From: Progne subis subis
Taxonomy: Eukaryota > Chordata > Aves > Passeriformes > Hirundinidae
Reading direction: 5' to 3'
Assembly: GCA_022316685.1 (NCBI GenBank)
Contig: JAKJHU010000085.1
Span: forward strand, 2,108,001 to 2,172,000
Length of the DNA stretch: 64,000 nt
A program made the translations under genes and the position numbers. Below, piece by piece: positions 48,901-59,260 of the stretch. The notes under the pieces are model-generated. The model was not told the DNA's origin and made no database searches. It saw nothing but the letters and a program-made list of their open reading frames with translations. The number at the start of each line of letters is the position of its first letter. Within the stretch, counting starts at the first letter, position 1.

Positions 48901-51744
48901 GCAGAGCCCAAGGAGTTGCATCTTTATGGATGCAAATGGGATAGGAAGGGGACAGGATCCCCCCATGGAGCCGGGGATAACGAGGCTGCCGTGACCTCAT
49001 GTCCCCAAGAGCAAAGACAGGTCTGCTGGTCCCTCTGTTCCAAACCAGCCAAGCCTGTTTGCTTTTGAATGATGAGGCAGCAGGAGAAACAAGAGGAGCT
49101 TCTTGCTCTGAATTCAAATCTCCACTGGCCCCACGTGTTTTCCACAAGGACAATGTCACATGGTGACACAAACACTTTCTAGGAGAAATCTGGGAATGGC
49201 TTTAAAGCTTCTGCAGAGAACTGGGACACAGCTCCCCTGGCCTCGGGCTGCTCAGAGAGAAACATTTCTGCCTCTTTCTTCAGGAGGATAACAGGCTCTT
49301 CCCAAGGATTTTGTAAGGAGCAACTGAGAGGCACTGCATGGTCTCTCCTGTAGAAGGGAGAGTTCCTGCTCTCACAGGAAAACATCCTGAGGACATTGGG
49401 TATTTTTGCAACACTCCCCAGCACTCCCCATTCACTGCAGAGGTGCAAGACAACCAACAGCAGAGGGGCCCACCTGTAAAAAACAGTAGCCAGGGCTTTA
49501 GCCACGGAGAAGGGATCTTTCTTCTGCAGAGGAGCAGCCTCCACCCACTTGGTGAAGTAGTCAGTCACAAGCAGGATGTGTGTATTGCTCTGGCTTGTCT
49601 CGGGAAAAGGCCCTGTGTAAACAACCATCAAAAAAAATAATAATAAATCAATGTGATGCCGTCATATCCCACAAACGGGGAAAATGAAAAACCCCGTGGC
49701 TGCAGAAGCGACCACGACTCTCTCCTGCAATGTCATTCGGCCAGAAACATTTTCGGTGACCTTTGTCAGCAAAAATACACCTCATCAGAGCTTGGCTTGT
49801 GGGGAGGAAGGCACGCCCACAGCTCCCACTGTGCGTGCAGAGGGAGCCGAGCCAAGCCCGGGGATCAGGTTGCATCCTGGGCGGCTGCTGCGGCCTCCTT
49901 GGCACCTCCCCAGAGGCACCTGCAGCTTTCCCCGGTGCGTGTGGCAGCAGGTCAGGCACGCTCCCGGCCGGCGGGGAGGAGCCCCGAGAGCCGCTCGCTC
50001 GAGACGCTCGCTCACCGTGGATGTCTAACGCCAGCACTTCCCAGGGGGATTCCACCCTGACGGGCCGGGCTTTCCGCGTCACGTTCTTGTTGTGCTCCGC
50101 GTTCTGGCACGTTTCACACATCTTGATCTGGAGAGGGAAAGGAGGGATCAGAGGACTCGGGAATGCGATGACAGGTCCTGTCAGACTCAGACTGCGCAGG
50201 CTGTGGAGGGGTGAGACACGGCAGGGCTGAGCAGCTTCCTTTCTTCTCCCAATAAAAATAAGGAGGCGTGGGAAAAAAAGAGGACAAAACACAACAGGCT
50301 GACGCATCTCACCTTTCACAAGGCTCACCTGACAGCTTTCTCTGACACAATAACCAACTTTCTCAATGTGGCCTACAGCTAAGCTATTTCTCATCCTGTG
50401 TCCAGGCAAATTTTTATTGTACTTTAACCTCCTAGTGCTGGTTAGAGAAATCCTCAGCCCTAGGATGCTGGAAGATCTCAGACCATGCAATGCAAGAGCA
50501 CTCCTTAATCCACAGTGCTGCAGAGTCCTGCTGGAGGGAACTGCCAGCAATGAAACAAAGCAGCTGAGGAGACACCGAGATCCTCCTCTTGCCATAGTTT
50601 AGGGAATCGGGCAGCTCTGGAAGGAATCCAGGCTGCCCAAAGCTAGACTCAGCAACTTGTCTGAAACAATCCCACATTCTCACACTGACCAACGCTGCCC
50701 TGCACGAGGAGGCTTCCTGACACTCAGGGGAGGACATCCAGCCTATCCAGCTGCCTTGGGACGTTCCAAGATTCACCTGCAGAGTAACTCAGTGTGCGGC
50801 TCGCCAGCACAGGCACGGGCAATGACATCATCCCTGCACCAGGGCCCTTGTGGCTGCCGCCTCGGGACTGCTGCCAGCACCAGTGTCACGGACACGCTCA
50901 CTGCTCTCCACTTACCCAGTCCACAACATCCTTCACGATGCCCAGCCAGTAGTATCGGCTCTGGATGCGGTGCACGGTCTTCTTCTGGCCCAGGTGGTTC
51001 CCGATTTCGGTGAAATGGCTTTCCAGGAAGACCTGCCGCCTCCGCTCGGGATCCACGATCACCTCACGCTTCTCCTCCTTCTTGGGTCCCACGTAGTAGA
51101 GGCAGCCGCCTGCGGATGCCAAAGGTTTGTCTCCAGCACCACCCTCACGGCTGCTCGCCTCCAGACAAGGGGTCACTTTCCACAGCGGGAAACACAGCTG
51201 AGACAGCTCCGGGGGCCGCTGCTGCCTTGCGAGCTCCCGCTGCCCCCGGAGAAGCTGTTAAACCGGAATCCCCACGCACGCCCACGGAGCTTTTCCGCAC
51301 CCGGCACCGTGTGCAATCCTCCGCTACAACAAAGCCACCTGGTCCCCGCGGGGCAGCCGTGGAGCGCCGGTGCCACCCGGGGCTGCGGCGCTCCCCGCTC
51401 CGCGCCCCCGCAGCGATGCCCAGGCACGGCGCATCCCCAACCCGCGCTGAGGCTCCGCCACATCCCCGTGCCTGAGGGACTGGCTTCCCCCCACGGGCTG
51501 CCCCCGGGACAGGCCGCGGCCCAGGGCAGCCCGATACGGCCGCGCCGCCCCCCGCCGGGTCCCCACCGTCCACGACGAACTTCTGGGCGTAGCGCTTGAG
51601 GTTCTTCCTCTTGATGGAGCAGAAGCTGGGCGGGAAGCAGCCCTCGGCCAGCAGCCGGTAGATGTCCTCGAACTTGCTGCCGTGGCCGCAGGGCTCGGCC
51701 GCCACCACCACCTCCCGCTCGGCCTCCGGCAGCGCCGCGTCCAT
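45908..51744 (-). CDS. GIN/Gypsy-integrase-derived gene (GIN1-like; candidate GIN2)
   Basis: This host gene is built from an integrase, with no reverse transcriptase, gag or LTRs nearby. Exons (minus): 51744-51567, 51109-50916, 50127-50016, 49612-49474, 48854-48800, 48120-47863, 47777-47667 and 46129-45908. All introns are GT-AG and phases join without a break to 422 residues. The order is: acidic N-terminus; FVVDGGCLYYVG lead-in; HHCC zinc finger in which two His six residues apart precede CETCQ; integrase core with LALDIHGPFPETSQ and LLVTDYFTKWVEAAPLQ; then TKYSPFFLMFNRY, typical of these proteins. The C-terminus is basic (KRERKGVKRKTRG). Of the DDE triad only D159 remains; the second Asp is Ser 218 and the position 36 residues on is Asp 254, so strand-transfer activity is unlikely. 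GIN family is well supported; the GIN2 assignment is inference. The biological role is unknown. Confidence 0.85.
46195..46560 (-). mobile_element. CR1 LINE fragment, minus orientation
   Basis: GGGTTGGGTTGGACCTCTGG is followed by CAGGCCAACCCCATGTCCTG, a degenerate middle section and CAGCCTTCTCCAGCCTGAGC. That is the reverse-complement order of a CR1 3' region. It is diverged and has no frame. It lies in the last intron of the integrase-derived gene, sense with respect to it. Confidence 0.8.
48511..48762. repeat. 28-bp minisatellite, nine copies
   Basis: Nine head-to-tail copies of a 28-bp unit, roughly GTGCCCAAAAAACCTGCTGA plus GGGTCACA. They differ at a few positions (GTG/CTG/GCG at the start, AACC/ACCC, GCTGAGG/GCTAAAGG/ACTGAGG). 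The array ends 38 bp from the donor side of exon 48854-48800 in an intron of the integrase-derived gene. Units are contiguous with no spacers. Confidence 0.95.
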
Positions 51745-52131
51745 GGCCGGGCCGGGCCGGGCCGGGGCCGCGCTGACCCCGCCGCGCGCGTCCCCGGAGC
51801 GCGCCCCCGCCGCCCGCGCGCGCCCCTGTGAGGGGCGGGCGGAACCTCAGGGACCGTCCGCAAATGAACTGCAGCGGCCGCTGCCGCTCCGAGCACACCG
51901 GGCCCGGCGGGGAGGGCTGGGGGGCGGCGGGCTCGCTGCGGGGGGACCGGCCCGCGGTGATGTCGCGGAGATGACAAAAAAAAACCGACCAGCGCAAAAC
52001 CGGGGAGGACGGGCGAGCTCCGCCGCTTTTCCGTTTCTGCCCCGGTTGGGAATTTACCGACGCGCCCTCCCGCGGACGGAAGCGGAGGGCTTTGAGGGCC
52101 GGACCGAGAGGCGTTCTCCGGCAAGGAAACA
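51745..52131. promoter_or_regulatory. Divergent CpG promoter between the integrase-derived gene and OGFOD2
   Basis: Only 387 bp separate the two start codons, which point away from each other. The whole interval, and about 600 bp into the integrase-derived gene, is CpG-dense. It includes GC boxes (GGGGCGGG-like) and an ETS-like ACGGAAGCGG near 52075. No TATA box is obvious in either direction. Shared regulation is the natural reading, not proven. Confidence 0.75.
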
Positions 52132-55100
52132 ATGTCCGCGGGCCGGCCGTTCCGCGGGTGCGCCTGCTTTTTCACCGACAACATCTTCGTGGGGCGCTTC
52201 GGGCTCCACGTGCGGTACCGGGACGGGCCGCAGCTCCGCCGGGACCACGGCCGGGTAGCGCGGGGGCGGGCGGGGCCGCGGGGAGCGGGCCGCGCCGGCG
52301 GCCGCGGCGGTGACGTGCCCGTGTGTTGCAGGCGCTGTGGGAGCGCGGCTGCCGGAGCGAGGAGCAGTTCCGGGAGGTGCTGAGGGAGGTGAGCGGCGGG
52401 AGCCCCTCACGGGGACTCGGGACACAGAGCCACGCGATGGGTTGGGTTGGAAGGGACCTTAAAACTCATCCAGTGCCGCCCCTACCATGGCAGAGACACC
52501 TTCCACTGTCCCAGGCTGCTCCAAACCCCTCCAGCCTAGCCTTGGGATCCAAGGGCGGCCACAGCTGCTCTGGGAAATCTGTGCCAGGGCCTCCTCGCCC
52601 TCACAGGGATGAGGTTTGGGGTTTTTTTCCCCAAAATCCCTTCTAACCCTGCCCTCTGTCAGTGTGAAGCCATTCCCTGTGAGGTCACCCCAGAGCTTTT
52701 CCTCTGCGGGGGAACAACCCCAGCTCTCCCAGCAGAGCTGCTCCATCCCTCTGCTCGTCCTGGTGCCTCCTCTGGCCGGGCTCCAGCAGCTCCGGGTCCC
52801 TCCCGATCCCGGCGGGAGATGAGGAGCCCTGGTCCCCTCGGGATCCCCTCACCAGCGGCATTTCCACACGCCGCGGGTCAGGCCCGAAGGGAAGTTCGGG
52901 ACTTGCTGGAGCCCCCAGAACCGGGGCGCAGCTCCCGGCACCGCGTCCCGATCCACGCCGGGGCCGGGCGGAGACCGAGGGAAGAATTCCCCGCGGGCGC
53001 CCATCAGCGGGTGTTCACTCAGCCGACACCCTGCAATTAAATCCTGTCATTCAACACATCCCAGCGGCCTCTGAGCCGCTCCCTCCTTGGATTTACTCCG
53101 CTGGCTACCAGTGCCGTGGTTTGTCTTTCCTTGTCCCTTCTTCTGCCAATCGTTTTTAAAGGCAGCCCCGAGATGGGATCCTACAGAAATTCACTTTTTT
53201 TCATGGAATCTCTGCTTCTTTCCAGGCCAGGGACAGGGATCTGTCACTCAGCAGCTCCAATGTCACCTGACACTAAGGGGACAGGGAGATTCTTTTAGGA
53301 CTTCTTGGCAGAATGATGGTGGCAGTAAATTGTACTGTTAATTAAAGCTTTATTAACTGGATATTATGATTCATACAGCACAGAATTTAAGAGTAGAGCA
53401 GCACAGGATTTCCCCAGACAGAATCAATGGAGCACAACAAGCAGTGTCACACAGAATTTATAAAACAGCCTCACTCGGGATTTCAAGCTCCTGACTTTGG
53501 TTGTAATTTATAATCACCCATGTCCTAACCACTTTTTAATCACCTGGGCTCTTTGGAGATCAGATGTTCATGCAAGGTCTGCTGTAAACACCATGAAGGA
53601 GACTTAAAAATTACATAAAGCAGTAGGAGTCACTCAGTGCTGGGAGGACACAGGTGACAGTGGCTGTCCCCGGCTCTGGGAGGTCACAGCTCTCCCTGTC
53701 CAGCAGCAATTCCAGCCCAAGTTTCCCACTTAGAACTCAATGCTGATTTTCTAGGCAGTGCTGGGTTACAGATCCCTGCCCTGTGACCTTGGGGCTGGGA
53801 GGGAGGGGAAGGAAGCTGAGAAATCTGTTGGATTTGCCTGCTTGGTTCCCAGAACCATCAGGGCCTGATCCTGAGGGAAAGGGAATGAACACAGGAGCTG
53901 CTTGGTCCCAGGGAATGGCTGCTCACTCCCTCCTCAGTGAGGACTCTTACAAATCCATCTCATGAGGGGGGATCAAAGGGGAAGAGCTGCCTGGATCAGC
54001 TGTTTGCTCTGAAAGGACAGCTTAGCCTGTCTCCACCACACTCGAAGTAATCCCTTCATGACAGGACTTGTCTTGCTCTCAGCAAGTGCCTTTATTTTGG
54101 AGGATGCCTCTTTTGTCAGAACAAAAGTCAGATTCAGGAGGTGTCAGAATGCCTGAAAGGGCTGAAACCTCACAGCTGCACCTGACACTTCCACAGGAAG
54201 TCCTCAGTTACTTTTTGAGCCATCTGTAAAGAGAACATCAGCTCCTCTCAGGCGTTTGGCTTTCCAGATACTTGCTGGACTTGTCTTGACCGCAGAAAAA
54301 CAGAGCAAACACTCTGTCTCCCAGAGGTGTCCCCAGACAAAAATGACTGGTTTAAAACAAGGAGCAGATTCCTGGAGCTGTTTTATCCAGCCCTGTTCAC
54401 TTCTGGCCACGTGTTCTGTTGTTTACTTGCAGATCGAGGCAGAAGTGCAGAGAAGAAAAGAGTTAATCCATCAGTCAGTGGAACGCAGAGCCGTCATCTC
54501 CAAGTGCTACAAACCAAAACATCCAGAGCTGTACACTCTGCAGGTACACAGAAGGTTTGGAATCTCTTCTGCACCCAGAAAAAAAAAAATTACCTGGGAG
54601 TTCTATTTTTGCAGTTTATTTCCCCCTCTCCTCAGGGTTGCACAGTGCTAAAGCTGCACTGAATTAAAACACAGGTGTAGCATACAAAAACTGGATTTAA
54701 AACTTTAAAAACACGACAACACAGCATGCTCTCCCGGCAAGATTCCTGATGTTCCAGCCAGGAAAAGTTCTTTGCTGTCATGCCTGTGATAAATCTGGCC
54801 AGTTACTCGTAGAAAAAACCATGAACTAAAGCAAGCAGCAACTTCCCTCCCCCACCAGGTAAAACAGCAGTGACATTCTGCATTTCCTGCCCTGGAATTA
54901 ACCCGAGTGTGAGTCAGCCTTGCCCCCCAGGCACTGTGGCTTTCCCTGGGAGTCCATCTCCCTCTCGGGCTGTGCAGGCTGATGGTGTTTCTGTGTGTTT
55001 TTCCCATCCTTCCCTTGACACCAGGATTCCTTCCTGGCCCCGGAGTTTCTGGAAATCGTGAGGTTCTGCACATCCCCAGGTGCTGATCTCCAGGGCCTCC

Positions 55101-57474
55101 TGAGCCACCTCGAGTCCTTCTCAGGTAAAGAAAGCAACACCTGGGTCCCACAGATCTCCCTGCTGAGAGCTGTTGCCTGGAACAGCTCTGCTGAGGCACA
55201 CAGGATGTGAGGAGGGTCTCTGGAGAGGCAGCAGCTCTGCTCTGGATCAGAGGCTGTTTTTCTGCTTTCCCATCCCAGCCTGCTGATCCCTCACCAGAGG
55301 CTCCAGCTGCAGCAGGGCTGGGGTTTTGGTTGTACCACACCTCACCAGGGAGCCTGCTGAAGGAGCACTGGGAGCTCGGTTTTCCACTTTGCCACTGCAG
55401 ACAGTCCCTGTTGGTTAGTCTGGGCTGAAATAGCTCCAGCCTAGACTGCAGTCTTTGAAAAGGAGATCTGGGTTTTCAGCTTCCCTGGAGGCAGCTGAGC
55501 TCTCTGCCTACCAGAAACGCTGCCAGGATGCAGAGGGGAAGAGGCAGAGTTCCCTCCTTTCGTCAAGGCAAAAGACACCTGTGTGCAGAGCTCCTGGATT
55601 TATCCAGGGCAGTTCCAGACACGGCCTTCTGCTCTGGGAACGAGGCACCAGCGTGAAAACCAACAAATACACCTGAGAGCTGATCCCTAGGAGATGGCCC
55701 CAGCACAAAGAGGAGCCTGTGGGTGCTGTGCTCTCACTGACTCCAGCACGGTGCAGCTGGACAGGCAGCCAGGAAATCTGGGAATTTCCCCAGCAAACTC
55801 TGTGTCCCCTCTGCTGACAGATAAGAGGATCTATCGACTCCCAGTGTTCACAGAGGAGTTCTGCCAGGCCTTTGTGGATGAGCTGGAGAACTTTGAGCAG
55901 TCGGATATGCCTAAAGGCAGGCCCAACACCATGAACAACTACGGGGTAGGATCCTCTCTTGTGTCTTGTTGGGGGCAGTGTTCACTGTGCTCCCCTCCTC
56001 ACTTCTCACTCCCTCCAGCTCCAAAGTCTCTCGTTTTACACGGTGCAGTTGGAGCTCAGGGCACCCTTGGAGTGACAGGGTTGAGGGAATGTTACAAGGA
56101 CAAAAGAAAGTGGGAATGCAGGGGAAGGGGAGGAGTTGGTGTCTGAGAGCAAACAGCACCTTGTGCTTAAGCAGCGCAAACTTAAATCAAGGAGAGTTTT
56201 TAAAGAACACTCACCTTTTGATCGTATTGCTCTGTTTTCCCCCATCCCTCTCCACCTTGATCCTCCTCCCTATTTCCCTGTAGCTGCAGCCTCTGCTCTA
56301 AATTCCCTGATCCGAGGCAGCAGCAGGGCTGGAGGAGGAGCAGCAGCTGTGGCTGCTGAGCTGTTCTCCCCTCCTGTCCCGGGCACAGGTTCTGCTGAAC
56401 GAGCTGGGCATGGACGAGCTTTTCCTGACAGCCGCTGCGGGAGCGGCTCCTGCCCGTCACGGCGCTGCTGTACCCGGAGCTGGGCGGCGCCTGCCTGGAC
56501 AGCCACAAAGCTTTCGTGGTCAAGTACTCCCTGCACGAGGACCTGGACCTGAGCTCTCACTACGACAACGCTGAAGTCACCCTGAACGTTTCCCTGGGAA
56601 AGGAGTTCACAGAAGGAAACCTGTACTTCGGGGATTTCAGCCAGGTACTGAGCACGGCCCACTCACCTCTCCTTCCTGAGCCCTCAGCTTCAGGGCATCC
56701 ACCATGTTATAAAAAGCAATTTTTCACTGCTGACAGTCAAACCTGCTCTGTCCCTTCCCCGTTTTTTGCATGGCTTGGTTATGCAGGAGCCTCTTTTGCT
56801 GCAATATCCCAATATCCAGTTCCAATATTCAGTATTTTAAGGAGAGCACAGACACAGCTCGCAGTAGAAACTGGAGTGAAACAAACCATCCCCTCTTCCA
56901 CATCTGAAACTGTGAGCAGGGAGGGAGAGATTTGTTTCAGGTGTGACTTCATCCTAAATCTCCAGCACCTGTTCTTAGGGCAAGAGAGCGGTCAAAGCTC
57001 CCATAGAGCAGTGAAACATGGAGGTTTCTTTTTTTGAACCTCTCTAAATTCCCTCTGACCTTGGAACTGGGAATGAGGTGCAGTTTTCCCCTCTCCCTGT
57101 TGCTCCCTGGGTGCCGTGAGTGGGAAGGGGTGACAAATTCCAACCCTTTGAGGAGTTAAGGGTTTGAGCCCGAGTCCTGCTGCCTTTGTTCCAGGATCCC
57201 AGCCCCGTGCCCAAATACATCGAGGTGGAGCACGTGAGAGGCCGGGGGCTGCTGCACCGAGGGGGGCAGATCCACGGGGCCCTGCCCATCGCCTCCGGGG
57301 AGCGCTGGAACCTCATCAGTGTGGATGAGATCGTCAGACATCCGAAACCAGCTGTGCCCCATGTGCCGCAGGAAACCCGAGCTGGTGGAGGCAGAGGGGT
57401 TCGGGGATGGCTTCACAGAGCCCCTGCGGGGGGAGGAGGCGCCCCAGACCATGGATGTCTGTGCCTTGGGCTAG
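52132..57474 (+). CDS. OGFOD2: OGFOD2, predicted 2-oxoglutarate/Fe(II) dioxygenase (two frame interruptions)
   Basis: OGFOD2 belongs to the prolyl-4-hydroxylase-like 2OG-Fe(II) oxygenases; its substrate is not known to me. Exons: 52132-52254, 52332-52388, 54433-54543, 55025-55124, 55821-55945, 56389-56644 and 57195-57474, all GT-AG. Two single extra bases interrupt the frame: G at 56431 after DELFLT, and one near 57318 after RWNLI. Discounting them gives exactly 349 residues (human 350) with conserved sequence on both sides, including PLRERLLPVTALLYPELGG and RNQLCPMC. In that numbering the iron ligands are H229 and D231 (HYDNAEVTLNVSLG) and H284 (GQIHGALP), with R294 as the 2-oxoglutarate-binding Arg. 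As written, the sequence would lose the active site, so either the assembly has errors here or the copy is damaged. The start is fixed by the conserved CACFFTDNIFVGRFGLHV. Confidence 0.93.
52438..52800 (-). mobile_element. CR1 LINE fragment in OGFOD2 intron 2
   Basis: TGGGTTGGGTTGGAAGGGAC and then ACCATGGCAGAGACACCTTC and CCCAGGCTGCTCCAAACCCC are the reverse complement of a CR1 3' end. More degenerate CR1-like sequence follows to about 52800. It starts about 50 bp after the exon 2 donor and is antisense to OGFOD2. Confidence 0.85.
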
Positions 57475-58639
57475 CAGGGCTGGTGATTTCCCCACACCAA
57501 GTTGCCCAAAGCTCCTTTCTGACCTCCCAGAGCCCTCCCAGACTCTGCACGAGTCCTGCAAGGAGCAGCTCTCAGCTTGGGAAGGGATGCAGAGGCATCC
57601 CTGCCAGGATTGCAGCTGGAAGAGCTGGAACTGGGCTCCTGAGGGCTCAGCCTGGGGCTGGAGGACTCAGTAAGACACAGAAAGCACAGCTCTGGTGTCC
57701 TGCAGGAGCTCTGTCAGCATTTCCAAGTGCACAAGGAAAACGCCCAAAGCTCCTTGGCCTCTCTGCCCACAGCAGCACCCCCTGGAAACAGGGAAGAAGA
57801 ATGGTGCAAGGAGCCATTTCTGCTGTTCCTGGGGCCTCCTGTCCTCTGCCGGGGCAGAGCTTTGTGTTGCTGAGTGGCCAGGAAGGATCCGCTCAGGAAT
57901 GAGATCCAGGTGAATCCTAGCTGCTGGGAGTGGCAGGGAATTGTCATCACTGGGTGTTTGTGTAACCCAGGCTCAGGAAAATCTATCAGGAGCAGCACAG
58001 GGTGCGTTGATCCCCCAGGGTGGCTGAGAGATCTCCCAAGGCTTCTTGGGGAGCTGAAACTTCCCTTTCAAAGGTTTTGTGAACCTTGTTAAGCAGAGCC
58101 AGAGCTCTGGGAGCCACCTGCAGCACAGCAAAACTTCCCAGAGGAGCACAAGATATGCATTTAACTCCCTTGGTTTTAGTTACATGAGCAAGTGAAAACA
58201 TAAAGTAGCTCTGCCAACCTGGGTGCAGCAGCAGACGGCCTGGGGCTTCTTAATTTGGCACCAAGATCCTCCCAGGAGCTGATGGATTTGAGGGGTCGAG
58301 TGCTTTCCCTTCCTTCCTTCCAGATGGCTGAAAGCATGTGGTTCTTCGGTCCACTAAACAAATTAAAGAGGCCAAATATCATCTGATTCAGTGTCTGCGT
58401 TTGCCTCTGGAAAATCAACTCGATATCTTCGATAGATGCTGCTGAATTTATGAGGGGCTTTTCCATTTACCTGTTCAGTGCAGTAATTACAGCACATGGG
58501 GAATTGTGAGAGGCTGAACGTGAGCGTGTTTACACAGAAGGTGTTTATTGAAGCTCTCCCAGCAGACCCGCTGGATTTTGGCTGGGACTGCCATTAGTAC
58601 AGGGCGCTGATGAGCTGCTCATTAGCAAAGATCATTAAA
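57475..58639. other. OGFOD2 3' UTR/intergenic gap before ARL6IP4
   Basis: About 1.2 kb between the OGFOD2 stop and the ARL6IP4 CpG island. I find no clear AATAAA close to the stop. A 96-codon minus-strand frame at 58176-58466 is the only notable open stretch and has no family match that I recognise. In mammals OGFOD2 and ARL6IP4 are also close neighbours in the same orientation, so readthrough is possible. Confidence 0.5.
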
Positions 58640-59260
58640 ATTACACCGGGGGAAGGAAACCGGCGGTCGTATCTGAGCGAGGAGCCGCTGTCAGGAAACG
58701 CACTCTCGAAGCCTTTACCTCGTTCACTGGCGAACGCGACCGCTCCCGATCTGCCCGAATTCACCCCAAAAATCGAGCTAGGGCCCGGGCGAGGCGGCCC
58801 CCGGAACCAAAGAGCGCGGTCCGGCTGCCGCCCGGCCCCGCGCGCGGCGGACGGAGGCGGGAGGCGGCCCCGGCGGCGGGAGCCCCGCTCGGGGCGGCGG
58901 GACCGGCCCGGTGAGTCCCCGCTCGCTCCCGCTGCTCTCACCTGCCGCGGGGCAGGGCCAGGCCGGCTGGGGACACCGCAGAACGGGGACGCGGGGCGGG
59001 GCACGGGCCCGAGCGCTGCGGCAGCTCCGGGGCCGGGGGGGGCGGACAAAGCGCCGCGCACTTAAAGGGGCCGCGCCTGGAACGGCTCGCGCTGAGCTCT
59101 TAAAGGGCCAGCGCACCTCGTACTGAGCTCTTAAAGGGCCGGCACACCTGGCACGCCGCAGGCTGCCCGTGCTGGGGTGAGCGCAGGGACAGCCGCTCCA
59201 GCTGCCCAGGGCAGCGCCGGGGCCGGGCCTGGGCCGGGCAGGAGGAGCCGCTGTGGCTCC
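58640..59260 (+). promoter_or_regulatory. CpG island, promoter and non-coding exon 1 of ARL6IP4
   Basis: CpG-dense block with a consensus donor, GGCCCG/GTGAGT, after 58910. This marks the end of a probable 5' UTR exon that splices to the acceptor at 60395. No TATA box is seen in the upstream flank. The start of transcription cannot be fixed but should lie between about 58700 and 58880. Confidence 0.7.
59060..59145. repeat. Short tandem motif CTTAAAGGG-GCC, three copies
   Basis: CTTAAAGGGGCC at 59061 recurs as GAGCTCTTAAAGGGCC at about 59094-59109 and 59125-59140. The last two lie in a 31-bp repeated unit that begins CTGAGCTCTTAAAGGGCC. The repeats are in ARL6IP4 intron 1 inside the CpG island. 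Confidence 0.8.

Noticed and set aside
45908..51744. A recent retrovirus or LTR retrotransposon insertion
   Set aside because: There are no LTRs, primer-binding site, gag or polymerase, and the coding sequence is split by seven conventional introns.
51173..52184. Long minus-strand open frames (up to 319 codons) across the CpG island
   Set aside because: They are GC-driven shadow frames overlapping the real first exon and promoter, with Arg/Pro/Gly-rich composition and no family sequence.
5076..57326. Programmed ribosomal frameshifting to explain the +1 breaks
   Set aside because: These gene families are not known to use it, four separate sites in three genes would be needed, and I see no slippery or stimulatory structure.
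52132..57474. OGFOD2 as a decayed pseudogene
   Set aside because: All seven exons, splice sites and active-site residues are preserved, and the length matches human once two single bases are discounted. Only single-base insertions are wrong, as in two neighbouring genes.
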